Positions 37,230 through 48,719 of a stretch of 64,000 bases of DNA are shown in pieces. Under the pieces are notes generated by a model. It did no database searches. It worked only from the letters and a program-made list of their open reading frames with translations, and was not told the origin of the DNA. The stretch spans positions 206,373,380 through 206,437,379 of the forward strand of contig JBOZIK010000001.1 of assembly GCA_051453625.1 (NCBI GenBank), written 5' to 3'. Source of the DNA: Welwitschia mirabilis (Eukaryota > Gnetophyta > Gnetopsida > Welwitschiales). Position 1 is the first letter of the stretch; each line of letters begins with the position of its first letter. The translations under genes were made by a program, and so were the position numbers.

Positions 37230-37960
37230 TTAGAGTTGATTGTCACTTCAAACTATTATCCAAATAACAAGGGTAGATGACCTCTTTTAACATATGAAAT
37301 CTTAGTTTGTTTAAGATGTTGGACTTCTTTATAAGTTACAGTTTTAGTTTCTTCATTCTCTTGATCAGAACAGTTAGTTCCTAAATGTTCATAGTTGAGT
37401 TCATAATGATCTAAAGCCTTCAAGTTTTGTACTTTAAGTGGATCATCATACAAGGTAGGCTCATGAAGCATTAATTATATCTCTTCAAGTGAACGATGCT
37501 ATAAAAATAATGTTGGTTTAATTTCTTCTACATTCTAGTCATTACCTAGGTCTTTTTTAGTGGCATAAAAAACGCTAATGGTAAAATTCTTATTTCTTAA
37601 ATGTCACTCCATAATTCTAATTATTATATCAATAATACAATAGAATGTTGCACAAAATGCTCTACCTAGAAGTAGTAGATATCCTTCATTATGCTCAACT
37701 TCAATCATAACCACATCTATTGGATAGAAGGCTTTCTTAATTTAAATCACTAAATCTTTTATTACTTCTAAATGTTTCTTTGCTAATGTATTTACCAATT
37801 CTAAGATAATACATGTAGGATCAATTCTAATTTTTAAACCAAGTATTTGATAAATGTGTAAATGCATAATGTTAATAATCACTCTTATATTAATTAAGGA
37901 TTTCTTAATTCTTTTATTTCCTTCTAAAGTAACAATAACCATTAATGCCCCAGGATCTAT
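37230..37960 (-). pseudogene. Aspartic protease and protease-RT linker of C0
   Basis: The protease frame 37742-37942 reads NIRVIINIMHLHIYQILGLK then IDPTCIILELVNT, corresponding to the retropepsin core; the catalytic Asp-Gly is not kept (NIRV at that place). After a stop, FYPIDVVMIEVEHNEGYLLL and GRAFCATFYCIIDI give the ILGRPFL-like flap end. The linker 37256-37471 (EPTLYDDPLKVQNLKALDHY) has counterparts in C1 (41969-42226) and C2 (about 54340-54600). Confidence 0.75.
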
Positions 37961-37989
37961 AAATTTTGGATTTTTTTACAAAACTAGTT

Positions 37990-38445
37990 AGTTATAGATT
38001 GCACTATGAAAATTTTACTTAGTGTATTTTGTTTTTGTTTCCTCCAAATTAGGTCTTTCCATAACTTATAATATTTAAAATTTTCTTTTTAAGAGTTTCT
38101 AAAAGGATAAATTTATGCTTACATTTTGAATTAAGGCTTTAAGATGATCATCAAAGATAGAATTTATGTTTGATCTATCAAGATAAGAGGTAGCAGGTTT
38201 CTTTCTTTTATTTTAAAAGAATTTTTCATATGAATATTATTACTTAAAAGAGAAGAAAAGTTATGATTTTATAATATTTCAATATCCTCTTCTTCTTATT
38301 TATCTTTATTATCATTTTAGAAGTTAAATCCTCATGGGTAGGAGGTATTATATCATTTTCACTTCTTTTTACAAACTTATAATCTTTTTTTACTTTATTA
38401 AGGTTAGGTAAAAGCTATGTTAGAAGTAATCCTTATGGTCTTTGA
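37990..38445 (-). pseudogene. gag: C-terminal gag fragment of C0
   Basis: It aligns on the minus strand with the gag-protease junction of C2 (about 55000-55400), including the reverse of GGTTAGGTAAAAGC at about 38403 and the TCATTTTCACTTCT block (here at 38355, in C2 at 55328). The sequence turns into the C1 LTR at about 38445-38456, so the rest of gag is lost. Confidence 0.6.
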
Positions 38446-38455
38446 TTTAAAAGCC

Positions 38456-39130
38456 ATTTTTCTGTGTCCTTATGCGACTATTAGGGTTGTCCTTATGCCT
38501 GTTGTCTATTTTGTTGCTTGTGTGTCTATTTGTTAATAATTATCGATTCCATCCTCAACTCCATCTTATCTTTGCTTGCACTGGAAATTATTGTGATAGG
38601 AGATTGAAGGGCTAGAGATTGATCCTTGATAGTTCTATAAAGATTTCTTCCTTAATGTTGGGCTGTTCTTTCTTCATTAAGGTATAACTGTTTTGTAATA
38701 TGAATGTGGTTTGAGATTAATACAAAGAACTCTTTTTTATTTCTTATGCTTTTTGAAACTTATCCGTCATATTTTATGTTGCTCCTAATTTAGTGACAAT
38801 TTCTTGAGTGATATAGGTTATGAAGGCAACCTTTGTCAAGGTTGAGCCTTGATGGTTTAGGTGCATTATTTCTTTTCTTCCATAACTTAACTTTACATAA
38901 GTGTATTGCATTATGATTTTCTTCATTGCAATTTATTTCTATCATTAGAATACATATATTTTCCTTACTAAAACCAACTCTCTTTCTTCTACCTAGGCCT
39001 TCAATAGATTATAACATTTGGGTTCACTTCCTTCTATATTAGTATGTTGTGTAATGAAAAATATTTATTTTATTTGTGAATGACAAAATCTCTTTGAGTG
39101 TAATCATTTGCATAAATATGTACTACAATA
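38456..39130 (+). repeat. 5' LTR of C1, 5'-truncated
   Basis: It matches 49148-49801 of the 3' LTR, e.g. TTAGGGTTGT at 38481 and 49173, AATACAAAGAACTCTTTTT and GGCAACCTTTGTCAAGG. It ends ACTACAATA where the 3' LTR ends TTACAACA. The missing start corresponds to 48720-49147. Confidence 0.82.
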
Positions 39131-39133
39131 TGT

Positions 39134-39151
39134 TGGTGTTATTGACAAGGA
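39134..39151 (+). other. Primer-binding site of C1 (tRNA-Asp type)
   Basis: TGGTGTTATTGACAAGGA corresponds to the Athila-type site TGGCGCCGTTGCCGGGGA with seven changes, six of them C-to-T or G-to-A. It follows the LTR end by three bases. Confidence 0.75.
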
Positions 39152-39860
39152 AAGATACTTAGAGTTTGAGAGTTATTGTTACTCTGGTAAGTATTTAGAT
39201 TTTAGTTAGGATGTTTTCCTAAATTAGTACTATACTTTTAGTTATAATAGCATATATTTGCTTTTCATAGTTTTTGTTTTTACATTCCAAAATTAATACT
39301 TTATCATCTGCTTCATCATCCAGACCATGTACAATGATGATGGCATCTATGCCTTGTGTTTTTTTAGGTTTTTCACTTTATCAAAATTTTTTGGATTTTC
39401 ATATCATCCCCTCAGCCATCTAGATGATTCAAGAGGATGACAGTATACTTTCTTTGTTTTGTGTATTTATTATTTCATATTTCTATTTACTACATTTTTC
39501 ATTTTTTATATTTCTATGGTTTCTATTGTCCAGGAAATTAAAAGAGATGCTATGCATCAAAACTGAGCATGCTGGGACATGATAAAATTTGATAAGGAAG
39601 AAAAATATCTAGAGAGAAATTGTTCATAGAGGAAAATATCTGAGAAGATTTGATTGATTTCAAAATTAACTTAGGTACACACAACAAAGGTACACAAGTT
39701 TCAAAAATTCTAGAAATTTTTATATTTATTTCTTTAGAATCTGATTTTACAAGAAAAAAAATCTCATTATATTTTTTTGATGATAGTTTTCAATTTTTAA
39801 ATATGTCTAGTTTGTTACAAAAGTAAAACAAACTCTCTTCACTTAATCTGCCCCTTGTTA
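39152..39860 (+). other. Untranslated leader of C1 with near-palindromic motifs
   Basis: No coding sequence is seen. Two copies of the recurrent motif lie here: CATCTAGATGATTCAAGAGG ATGAC at 39417-39441 and a decayed one at about 39317-39341. Confidence 0.5.
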
Positions 39861-41400
39861 TTGGAACTCCTATGACTACACCTGTAAAACTTAATTTCAA
39901 TATTATCCTTAGAGAACTAATTGCTCATAAAAAAATGTAAAATCCAAATCCCTTTTAATTTACCTCCTACTGATGATGTCAAACTTAGAAACCTAAATTC
40001 TTATCCCATTTTTAGTGGTAAACATGATGAAGATTCTTTATAAGACATTACTGTTAGTGCTCACTTTATGAAAATTAAGAAAAGAATAAGTGATAGAACT
40101 TGCATGGTTATTTTTCCCATTAATTTAAAAGATAAAGCTAAACTTTGGCTAAGAATGATTCCTCATAAAATTTTAAAATCATGGATTCAAGTTCAATAAG
40201 CTTTCATTAAGAGATTCATAAGTGAAACTACCATTAGAAAATATGAGAAAGAAATAATCAAATTCCAACAATAGCTTAATAAAGATTATGCCTCTACTTA
40301 TGAGAGATTTTTTATTTCTTTACATTTAAATCCTATAGATTTTTTTCTCAAGAAGAATTGATAGACTACTTTTATAGTGGGCTCAACAATCAAACTAAGC
40401 AATTAGTTGATTTTTTGTGTAGAGGAAATTTATTGAATCTTACTTATAAAATGCTTGAAAAGTGTTAAGAACATTAATGAAAGTGAGTCATACTTGTCCT
40501 AAATACTTACCTAGAGAAAATCCAACTATAGGTCAAATCATTAAAGACATTAAGAAGGTTAAGCAAGAAAAAGAAGAAATAAAATCTAAAAATGAACCAA
40601 TAAATGTCATTAAAGATTTCACCTCAACTTTAAAAAAATACACTCACATGATTTTATATGTAAAGATGGCAACAGAGAAGAGTGTAGTTATAGCTCTAAC
40701 TTGTGATTTGTGCAAAGACAACTATAATGTGATGAAAGAGTATCCCTTACTGCTAACTTTTAAAGAAAACAATTAATGAATAAGTATGTGCTTTTAACCA
40801 AATATCCTTAAACTTTAACCAAAACCAAAACCAAAGTTAAATCCAAAATTACAACAATTTTCAACCTAAGATGAATGGATAATCCAATTCAAAAATTTTC
40901 AAACAAATCATCCTATCTTCTAACCATTTAGAAAGACATTTGAGAATGTCAATTTCTAATAAAATAACTTAGATAATCAAGAAAGCTCATTTCAATCACA
41001 AAACCAAGGTGATCCACTAGAAATTCCATTAATGAGTTGAGAAAAACATATGGAAGAATAAATTCCAACATTGAAAATCTTATGAGTAGTTTATAACAAA
41101 CCATGCTTGATAATCAAAAACCACAAGGGTCACTTGCCGCTCAACCTTTTCCAAACTTAAATAAAGTCAAGAAAGATTATAAGCTTATGATAAGAAGTGA
41201 AAATGAGGTAACACCTTCCATCCATAAGGCTTCAACATTTCAAAGTGCTAAAAATAATGAAGAAGAAAATACAAAAATTTTAGAAAATTATTCTTTTCCT
41301 TCTCTTTTAAATGATAAAAGGAAAAATTCTTCTCATAAGAAACCTACTACCCCTTGGCTTGATATATTGGAGATAAATATTAACTTTGATGAATAATGTA
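39861..41400 (+). pseudogene. gag: Degenerate gag of C1
   Basis: Capsid blocks: YPIFSGKHDEDSL (about 40000-40040), CMVIFPINLKDKAKLWLRMI and PHKILKSWIQVQ (about 40102-40199), AFIKRFISETTIRKYEKEII, TYERFFISLHLNP (about 40297-40335); this is the retrotransposon gag fold of Athila-like elements. A zinc-knuckle relic TCDLCKDNYNVMKEY is at about 40699-40743, with His and the last Cys changed to Tyr. The clean stretch 41103-41396 begins LDNQKPQGSLAAQPFPN, the conserved gag-protease junction of Athila elements. Stops are scattered through it. Confidence 0.8.
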
Positions 41401-41629
41401 AAGCCTTAATTCAAAAATATGAGTATCAGTGTATCACTTTGGAAACTTTTACAAGAGAACTCTAAGTATTCTAAGTTATGGAAAGATCTGATTAGGGGAA
41501 AAGAAAAATGAACCATCTCTAGTAAAGTCTTTCTAACCCAATCCATTAACAACTTAGTTTTATAGAAATGTTCAAAGTTTAAATATCTGGAGATAGAAAC
41601 TATTAGTGTCACTTTAGAGGAAAATATAA

Positions 41630-42235
41630 GAATAAATAAAGCTTTAATTAATATTGAAGATGCTATCAACATTATTCCCTTGCACATTTATCAATGACTT
41701 GGGTTGGAAAATAAAATGGAGGCTACAAGGATTATCTTAGAATTGGTGAATACATCTATTAAGAAACCTTTATGAATGATTAAGGATTTAGTAATTTAGA
41801 TTAAATAAGCATTTTAACCCATTGATGTGGTTGTGATAGAAGTTAAACATCGTGATGATTATCTTTTACTTCTAGGCAGGGCATTTTATGCAACATTCCA
41901 TTGTATTATAGATACAAGAATAGGTTCAATGAAGCATTATTAAAAAAAAAAAGAAGATTTCAATAAGAGTGTTTAATGCAGCTAAAAAAGATTTAGATAA
42001 TGATTTGAGTGTGGAAGAAGAAATGAAGCCAACTTTATTTTTACAGCATCATCCACTTAAAGAAAAATGGTCAATCCCTTACAAGCCAACTTTGTTTGAT
42101 GATCAACTTGAAGTAGACAACTTAAACATTTTTAATGAAGATCAACTTGATTTTCATCATTTAGAAATTTATTATTTTAATCCAGAGAGTAGAAAAATTG
42201 AGTCTACCAACTATGAAAAAGTCTAAGATCTGAGA
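41630..42235 (+). pseudogene. Degenerate protease and linker of C1
   Basis: ALINIEDAINIIPLHIYQ (about 41638-41691) is the active-site region, with the catalytic Asp-x-Gly-Ala replaced by NIED. RIILELVNTSIKKP and PIDVVVIEVKHRDDYLLLL then GRAFYATFHCIIDT follow. The linker 41969-42226 (85 codons) has MKPTLFLQHHPLKEKW and YKPTLFDDQLEVDNL, matching C0 and C2. Function of the linker is not known to me. Confidence 0.72.
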
Positions 42236-42609
42236 AAAATTGAGATTTCTTATTTTGAGGGTGGCCATCTAGCACTAATGTTTGGATGATAGTTTAAGAT
42301 AATAGTGAACTTTCCTAAGAATTTAATAAAAAATAGAAATCTAAATTTAAATCTAAACCTGAAACCTTTACGTAGTGGACTGAAATACATTTTTTTGATT
42401 AATGATCTAAATAAACCTTTGATAATTAATAAAAATCTTCCCCTTAATAATAATTGAGCTTAATATCTCTTTTGCAATCTAAGGTAAATGCATTTTCTTG
42501 ATCCCGTAAAGATTTGACAACCATTCCTACCTCAATTATTCAACATAAATTTCATATTAAAGATATGTATAACTTATTAAACAACCTCAACCTAGACTTA
42601 ATCCAACCC

Positions 42610-43370
42610 TTAAGTAAGTTGTTAAAGATGAAATCATAAAATTAGTGGATGCTAGAATCATTTATGCCATAGTCAATAGTGAGTGTATTAGCCCTTTGAT
42701 GGTAGTACATAAGAAAGTTGGTAAATGAAGGGTGTATATATATTTGAGAAGATTAAATGAAGTAATCAAAAAAGATCATTTTCCTTTTCCTTTTCTTAAT
42801 TAGATACTTATTATAATTTAGGGACATGCATTTTATTATTTTCTTAATGGATATAATGGTTGCAATCATGTTTGTATTACTAGTAAGAATTAAACCAAAA
42901 CTACTTTCACTTCACCTTTTGGTACTTTTTCTTTTTGGTGATGCCTTTTAGACTTTACAATGCTTCTAGTACTTTTTAATATGCTATGATAAGTATTTTT
43001 TCTGATATGTTAGAGGATTAAATATAAATTTTTTTAGATGAATTCTGTATTTATGCTAAAACTTTTGAACAAATCTTAGAACAATTAGAGAAAGACCTTG
43101 ATAGATGCACTTCTAGTGGCATACATTTGAGTTGGAAAAAAGTTTATTTTTAGTTGAAAGTGGAATTGTCTTATATCATCATATTTTGAAAAAGGAGAGT
43201 AGAATAGACCCTAAAAAAGTTGATGTTATTCAAAACCTAAATTCCCCTACAAATATAAAATAGGTTATATCTTTTCTTGGTTATTGTAGTTTTTATCATT
43301 AGTTTATTTATAATTATGTAAAACTTTGTAAACCCTTTTACTCATCACTAGAGAAAGAAGCCAAATTTTA
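42610..43370 (+). pseudogene. pol: Degenerate reverse transcriptase of C1
   Basis: Blocks: ARIIYAIVNSECISPLMVVH (about 42650-42710), LRRLNEVIKKDHFPFPFLN (42745-42803), GHAFYYFLNGYNGCN (about 42822-42868), KTTFTSPFGTFSF (42898-42937), FLDEFCIYAKTFEQILEQLE (about 43030-43090) and DRCTSSGIHLSWKKVYF. The active-site pair is DE (43037-43042) rather than DD. PTNIK and ISFLGYCSFYH complete the thumb. Frame changes occur after the PFGTF block. Confidence 0.83.
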
Positions 43371-43815
43371 ATGGAATGAATCTTGTCAATTTGCTTTTGA
43401 TAGACTTAAACATAAACTTTCTGATGCTCATATTGTAATGAGACCTAATTGGGAAAAAAATCTTAAATTAATGTGTGATACTAGTAATTTTACCATGGGT
43501 GGGGTACTTTGTTAAAAATATGGAAATGATTTTAAAATTATATCTTATCATATAAAAACTAAAATCAAATAAATTACACTACTATAGAGAAGGAAATGTT
43601 AGTAATCATCCTTTGCCTTGCTATGCTTAGATATTATCTTTTAGGCTTTCATATGAATGTTTATATTGATCTAGCTACAATTTGTTACTTTTTGAATAAG
43701 AAATATTCTAGTGCTAGATTGATTAAATGAGTCCTCCTTATATAAGAATTTAACTTGACCATCACTGGTAAAGTAAGAAAACATAATTATGTTTTTAATC
43801 ATTTGTCTCATCTTT
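43371..43815 (+). pseudogene. pol: Degenerate RNase H of C1
   Basis: FDRLKHKLSDAHIVMRPNW, LKLMCDTSNFTMGGVL (catalytic Asp kept) and NKKYSSARLIK are readable between about 43395 and 43730, with NHLSHLF at the VADHLSR-like end near 43795. Many stops interrupt it. Confidence 0.75.
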
Positions 43816-45290
43816 TTTTTCTCTCTTAATGATTCTATTATTAATGATTCTTTTCCAGATGAGAAAATTTTTATCATATCTTTTACTCATCCTACTCCTT
43901 AATATGATAATATTGTTAATTACCTTGTTACCATGAAAGACCAAAATATTAAACTTATAATCAATGCAAATCTTTTCTCCATACAATAGGTGATTATGAG
44001 TGGATAGAGACACATTTGTATTATAGGTGTAAAGATCAAATTATGTGAAAATATGTGGTTAATTGGAANNNNNNNNNNNNNNNNNNNNNNNNNNNNNNNN
44101 NNNNNNNNNNNNNNNNNNNNNNNNNNNNNNNNNNNNNNNNNNNNNNNNNNNNNNNNNNNNNNNNNNNNTTTGTATTATAGGTGTAAAGATCAAATTATGT
44201 GAATGTGTGCCTAATTAAAAATATCTAATATTTTTTATCTTTGTCATGATGGTGTTTGTAGAGGTTATTTTAGGGGATAGAAAATGGTATAAAAGTTCTT
44301 CATTATGGTTTTTATTAGCCCACTTTTTTTTAAATTTTTTTTGATTTTGCTAGAAGTTGTGATCCTTGTTAGCATTATGATAGCCTTATTTGGATTTAGG
44401 AGATGCTCTTTAAACCTATTCTTGAATGTTAACCTTTTTAATATTAGGGTATTAATTTTATAGGTCCTATTCACCCACCTTCTCATAATAAGCATTATAT
44501 TTTAGTGGTTATAGATTATATTACTAAGTAGGTTGAAGCTATTCCTACTTCTTTGAATGATGTCTAAACTATTTGTAATTTTCTTATAAATAATATTTTT
44601 TTAAAGATTTAATTTTCTTAGGATTAACATTAGTGATCAAGAAACTCATTTTATTAATTATCTTTTTATAAAACTTCTTTTTTTCATTGGAATAGTACAT
44701 AGAGTAGCTTGTGCTTATCATCCTCAGACCAATGGACAAGTTGAAAATGCAAATAAACAAATTACTAAAATGTTGCAAAAACTTATATTTGTTAATAATA
44801 AATCTTGGATTTGTAAGGTCAAGGATGTCAATTGGGATTAACTTGGCATAATTCTCTTGGTTTTTCATCTTATTAACTTGTGTATGGAAAAGTTTATGTT
44901 TTATCTATTGATGTGTGTTATAACTCTTATCGTACTTCTTATTAACTTAATCTTGTGGACCTTTATAAAAATATTAAATATAGATTATCCCAATTAAACC
45001 ACATTTATAAAAACTTACTCATGCTATACATTAATAATTAATCCATAAAACCCAAGCTAAGTTCAAACATGATAAAAAGTTACTTCATAAAAAGTTTGAA
45101 CCTAGTCAACTTGTTCTTTTATATAATACTTGAATACGTCTTTGGAATAACAAGTTGACCTCTAAATGGTTAGGTCTTTATCTTAGAGAAAGTGTATTCT
45201 AATGGCTCTATTAAGATTTTTGACTTAAAAACTAAGGATATTTAGAAGGTTAATGGATAATAGTTAAAACTATACAAAGGATCTTTCAAT
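43816..45290 (+). pseudogene. pol: Degenerate integrase of C1, with a gap at 44069-44168
   Basis: The zinc-binding end reads LCHDGVCRGYFRG (about 44240-44280). The core has INFIGPIHPPSHNKHYILVV (about 44452-44512), with the first catalytic Asp changed to Asn, then ISDQETHFIN (second Asp) and YHPQTNGQVENANKQITKML (about 44717-44775, Glu kept). The end is NGSIKIFDLKTKDI then KVNG…LKLYKGS (about 45200-45280). Across the 100-N gap 34 bp are repeated (44015-44048 and 44169-44202), although the copies diverge beyond that. Confidence 0.82.
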
Positions 45291-46889
45291 GCAACTATGA
45301 ACATGGTGAAAGAGCTTGTTTTGAAGGTTTCCTTAGATGAAGAGGACTTCCACGCCATCATTTTCTAAATTATTTCTTAGCTTATTCCTTTGAAAAATGT
45401 TATAATATCACTTAATCATCTTTTAAACTTAACTTGTTTGTTGTTTTATGAAAATTTCCATGATTAGTATTTGTACTTGGGCGTTTTACAGTGGTAAGAT
45501 TAGATTCATCTAATATTAAGAGATTCTCATATCTATGGCCTTTATTTTGAAGGAGATTCCTAAGTTTTTGTGCTTTTCTTTAATAGTGTAAGGTCTTTGA
45601 TTATTTAAAAGCATTCTTTTCTATATTTCATCTCACTTATTCATCTTCATCTTTTTGAGTATGTGATCATGTGGGATTTTTTTTGTTTTCTAAAAAAAAA
45701 AAAAGAGAAAGAGAAAAAGAAAAAGAAAATAATAATCATAGTCTATTATATTTTGGCTTAAAGAAAAATACATGGTTATCATAATATCCTACTATACTAG
45801 GATAATTTTTTCTGAGAGAAACCTTTAACAGTGTTGGTAGCTGTGAAAACTCCACTAGGGGGTTAGTTGACCATGTTTCATAAGTCCTTACTTTTCTAAC
45901 TGTGATTGAAATCCACTCATCATGGAAAAGTTGTAATAAAATTTAAGGCTATGGGATCAATGGTGTTCTTAGTATCAACAAAAGCATTGCTTGTCTTTTA
46001 GACTCTTAGTATTCTCATATGGTTATTTCACTTTTGAGGATTCAGATGTGTTTGTAAGATGTGAGTAGGTGAGTTCATTTTTAAGTAGCTTTTGATTTTA
46101 TCATTCATTATTCTAAGTACTTGAGTTTTGGTATCATCATAATCATTGTCTTTTTTAGTGAAACTTTATGGAGTTTATAAGTTTTATCATGCATTTTTCA
46201 TTAGGTAGCTTTATGATGTCTTCCTTGGGAGTTTGCTAGGTTATAATTTAGGATAGGTAAGAAATATTCTCCTTGTTTCTTATGTTTATTTTCATTCTAC
46301 TTTTTTTTTGGTTTTTTCTAGTTTGTTATTTCAAAGTAGTTTCTGCATTTTCTCATCTTTAAATAGGATCTTATCATTTAGTAGTTTTCTTGCTATTCAT
46401 TTATGCAATATCACTTTTATTAAAAATTTGAATTAAAAATTTGAATTAATCAAAACATATTTTACATTTCATAATTTTTATGTATGTTTATTAGTTTTTT
46501 ACGCTGTTCGATTTAGAACTTACAAATTTGATTTTTAATATGTATTTTAAAAGTTAAATTTAGTTGTGCATTTTATGAGAAAATTTTAACTTTCCATCTT
46601 TCACACTCAATTTCTTGTAAACTGTAGATTAAAACACAGTGGTCCTTTAGTAAAAATTAATCACTTCAAAATTTCTTTTCGATTTTTCACATATTTCGCA
46701 ATTTTCTTCTTATGACTAGACAATATGGGACATATTAACACTTTTTAGGAAGGGGTAGGATGTATTTTCATTATTTTTCCTATTTTTCATCAAATTTGGA
46801 AGTCGTTATTAAGCATCCACATGTTGTATTTAACTTTTTATCTGATTGTGCATGACGTTTTTACATATTTTTAACTAGGTAAACCATAT
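45291..46889 (+). other. Noncoding region of C1 between integrase and ORF2
   Basis: It aligns with C0 and C2 counterparts. A purine-only tract (A-run then GAAAAA-type units) lies at 45692-45731, matching the poly-A of C0 and the (GA)n of C2. The phrase CTCCACTAGGGGGTTAG (about 45849-45865) is conserved in all three copies. No gene is seen. Confidence 0.55.
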
Positions 46890-48060
46890 ATGCATAGAGC
46901 TAGATAGGCTAAGGTTGAGGCTGAGGTTGTATAATAGGAGACAAATCCATTAGTACCTTTAAAGTTAAGTGTGTAGAGCCTATACATCCTCTGCCTTGAC
47001 ATGGACATTAATTGATGATACAAATAACTACCATCCATGTTGAGCAATATTCTGGAGATTTTATGAGTCGAATAAAGCCTAAAATTGATTAAATGCTCTT
47101 ATATCTCTAGTTATGATGGATTTTGGATGCACATAGATCATACTATGCATCAGAGACAAGAGAGTTTTATAATACCATGCATATTGAGCATCGTCCAAAA
47201 TTTCATGGTTACCTAGTTGACATGATCATAGCATATATTTAGGATAACGAGATTGATATACTCTCATCCCACATTGTAGTAGTTATATATTTAGGTGAGC
47301 TTGGGAGTTTACATATTCATTTAGCCAGAGGGACTAAGGAGCACTGTGTATATAGTACTGCATTAGACATCCTGACAGACTTGATGATAGATAGATAGAG
47401 CATTCTTATGACCCCTGCATATAGAGTACTTCATAGAGGGCTAATTCATAAAATCAACTCATCATTTCATGACAGACATGCTACGATTGCATACTTATAG
47501 ATTCTGGNNNNNNNNNNNNNNNNNNNNNNNNNNNNNNNNNNNNNNNNNNNNNNNNNNNNNNNNNNNNNNNNNNNNNAGGCATGATAGTTATAGACTCTTG
47601 GATATCCATGCCTCCTCTTAACTTTATTTAGATGATTTGGGATACAAGAGCCTATAAGCGAGTAATGCCTTTCTCATATTCAAACTTCTGCTCGCTATTT
47701 ACAAGACATAGGCATATAGGTATCATAAGAGGCAGAGTGACCTTAGGTATAGAGCCCTGTAGTTAGAGCTATAATCAGGTAGATCTAGGCCCTCCTGGTA
47801 GAGACCACTAAGACCATTAGAGGTTTCATTGATCATGGTATTTAAAATTTAAACCAAAGGATCCAGACTCTAAATTAAATAACTCAGACACTAGAGTAGA
47901 GGGTCCTGACAATTAAGAGGAGAATCTAGCACTCTAAAGACTAGACTGTTGACATGCACTAGAATGTTATCTCTATATAGTAGAGTGTTATGGTAGACAT
48001 TCCAAACCAAAGGTTGTTCATGTCTAGAGAGATGAGATGATTCATTCTAGTTCCACATCT
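46890..48060 (+). pseudogene. ORF2 of C1 (extra ORF after integrase)
   Basis: A start ATG at 46890 opens MHRAR, then AKVEAEVV and ETNPLVPLKLSV in one frame with stops. The middle reads FYNTMHIEHRPKFHGYLVDM, LGELGSLHIHLARGTKEHCV and RVLHRGLIHKINSSFHDRHA (about 47160-47490), with only a few stops over about 110 codons, so it was coding. After a 69-N gap (47508-47576), the C-terminal part carries the NLNQRIQTLN … RVLTIKRRI coiled-coil-like region shared with C0. Athila/Tat elements carry such an ORF, sometimes called env-like; I see no signal peptide or membrane segment. Confidence 0.6.
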
Positions 48061-48359
48061 TTGGACCTCCATTTCCTTGTTGATCCTAATCATCCTCTAT
48101 ATTCTTATCCTATACTTAAGTTAGCATCCTAGATAGAGTTAATTATGCGATGATGAGGAAAGTGATTTTATCATACTTTGTATCTCCTCTTTTATGTATT
48201 TTGTATTAAAACTAATTGTTATATATATACATATCATTTTTAAGTTCAACATGGTATACTTTTTTAATCTAATTTTCATGCTTATCTTCCTTTTTTACAT
48301 GTTACGATAAGGATTGATTTTATTTGTGAAATATTTTTAATTATTTACTTTACATTCTT

Positions 48360-48396
48360 GGGGTCGGAGGCGCCGGAGGGGGGGGAAGGGGGTGGC
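48360..48396 (+). repeat. G-rich island
   Basis: A 37-bp stretch of almost only G with a few C, A and T (GGAGGCGCCGGAGGG, then GGGGGAAGGGGGTGGC) sits in sequence that is otherwise about 75 % A+T. It has runs able to form a G-quadruplex. I saw no equivalent in C0. Confidence 0.8.
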
Positions 48397-48704
48397 TTTT
48401 AATTATTAAGTATATTTATTGATTATTTATTTGAAAATTTTTATCAGAGACTTATATTTTTAAAGAATTATTTTTGTGCCTATTATCCCTACTATCATTT
48501 GGACGAGGACTCAGATAATTGTATGACTAATTATTCAATTAGGTAGAACATTTAGTTTTCTAATTTTTCATGATTTAATCTATATCTCTAAGATTTATGA
48601 AAAATTTTCTAAGATAATTTCTTTAGTACCTTAGATATTTTTAGTATTGGACACGTTGGCTCGCAATCATGGTTTACTACCTAGTTTTGTTAGGAACTGA
48701 TAAG

Positions 48705-48719
48705 AATAAGTGGGGGCTA
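48705..48719 (+). other. Polypurine tract of C1
   Basis: AATAAGTGGGGGCTA immediately precedes the 3' LTR start TGTTATGCTG. Wider context GGAACTGATAAG is shared with C0. Confidence 0.85.

Larger units (their letters stand above)
30111..38445 (-). mobile_element. Athila-like element C0, 5' end missing
   Basis: Read on the minus strand from right to left it has gag (partial), protease, a protease-RT linker, RT, RNase H, integrase, a noncoding region with a poly-A tract, an ORF2 remnant, a polypurine tract remnant and a 3' LTR. The 5' LTR, primer site and N-terminal gag are absent: C0 stops where C1 begins (38445-38456). All coding parts are broken. Confidence 0.8.

Noticed and set aside
41406-41687. 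93-codon minus-strand frame
   Set aside because: It is antisense to the gag-protease region of C1, a shadow frame.
46890-48060. Retroviral envelope gene
   Set aside because: The position after integrase suggests env-like ORFs of Athila, but no signal peptide, cleavage site or membrane anchor is visible.
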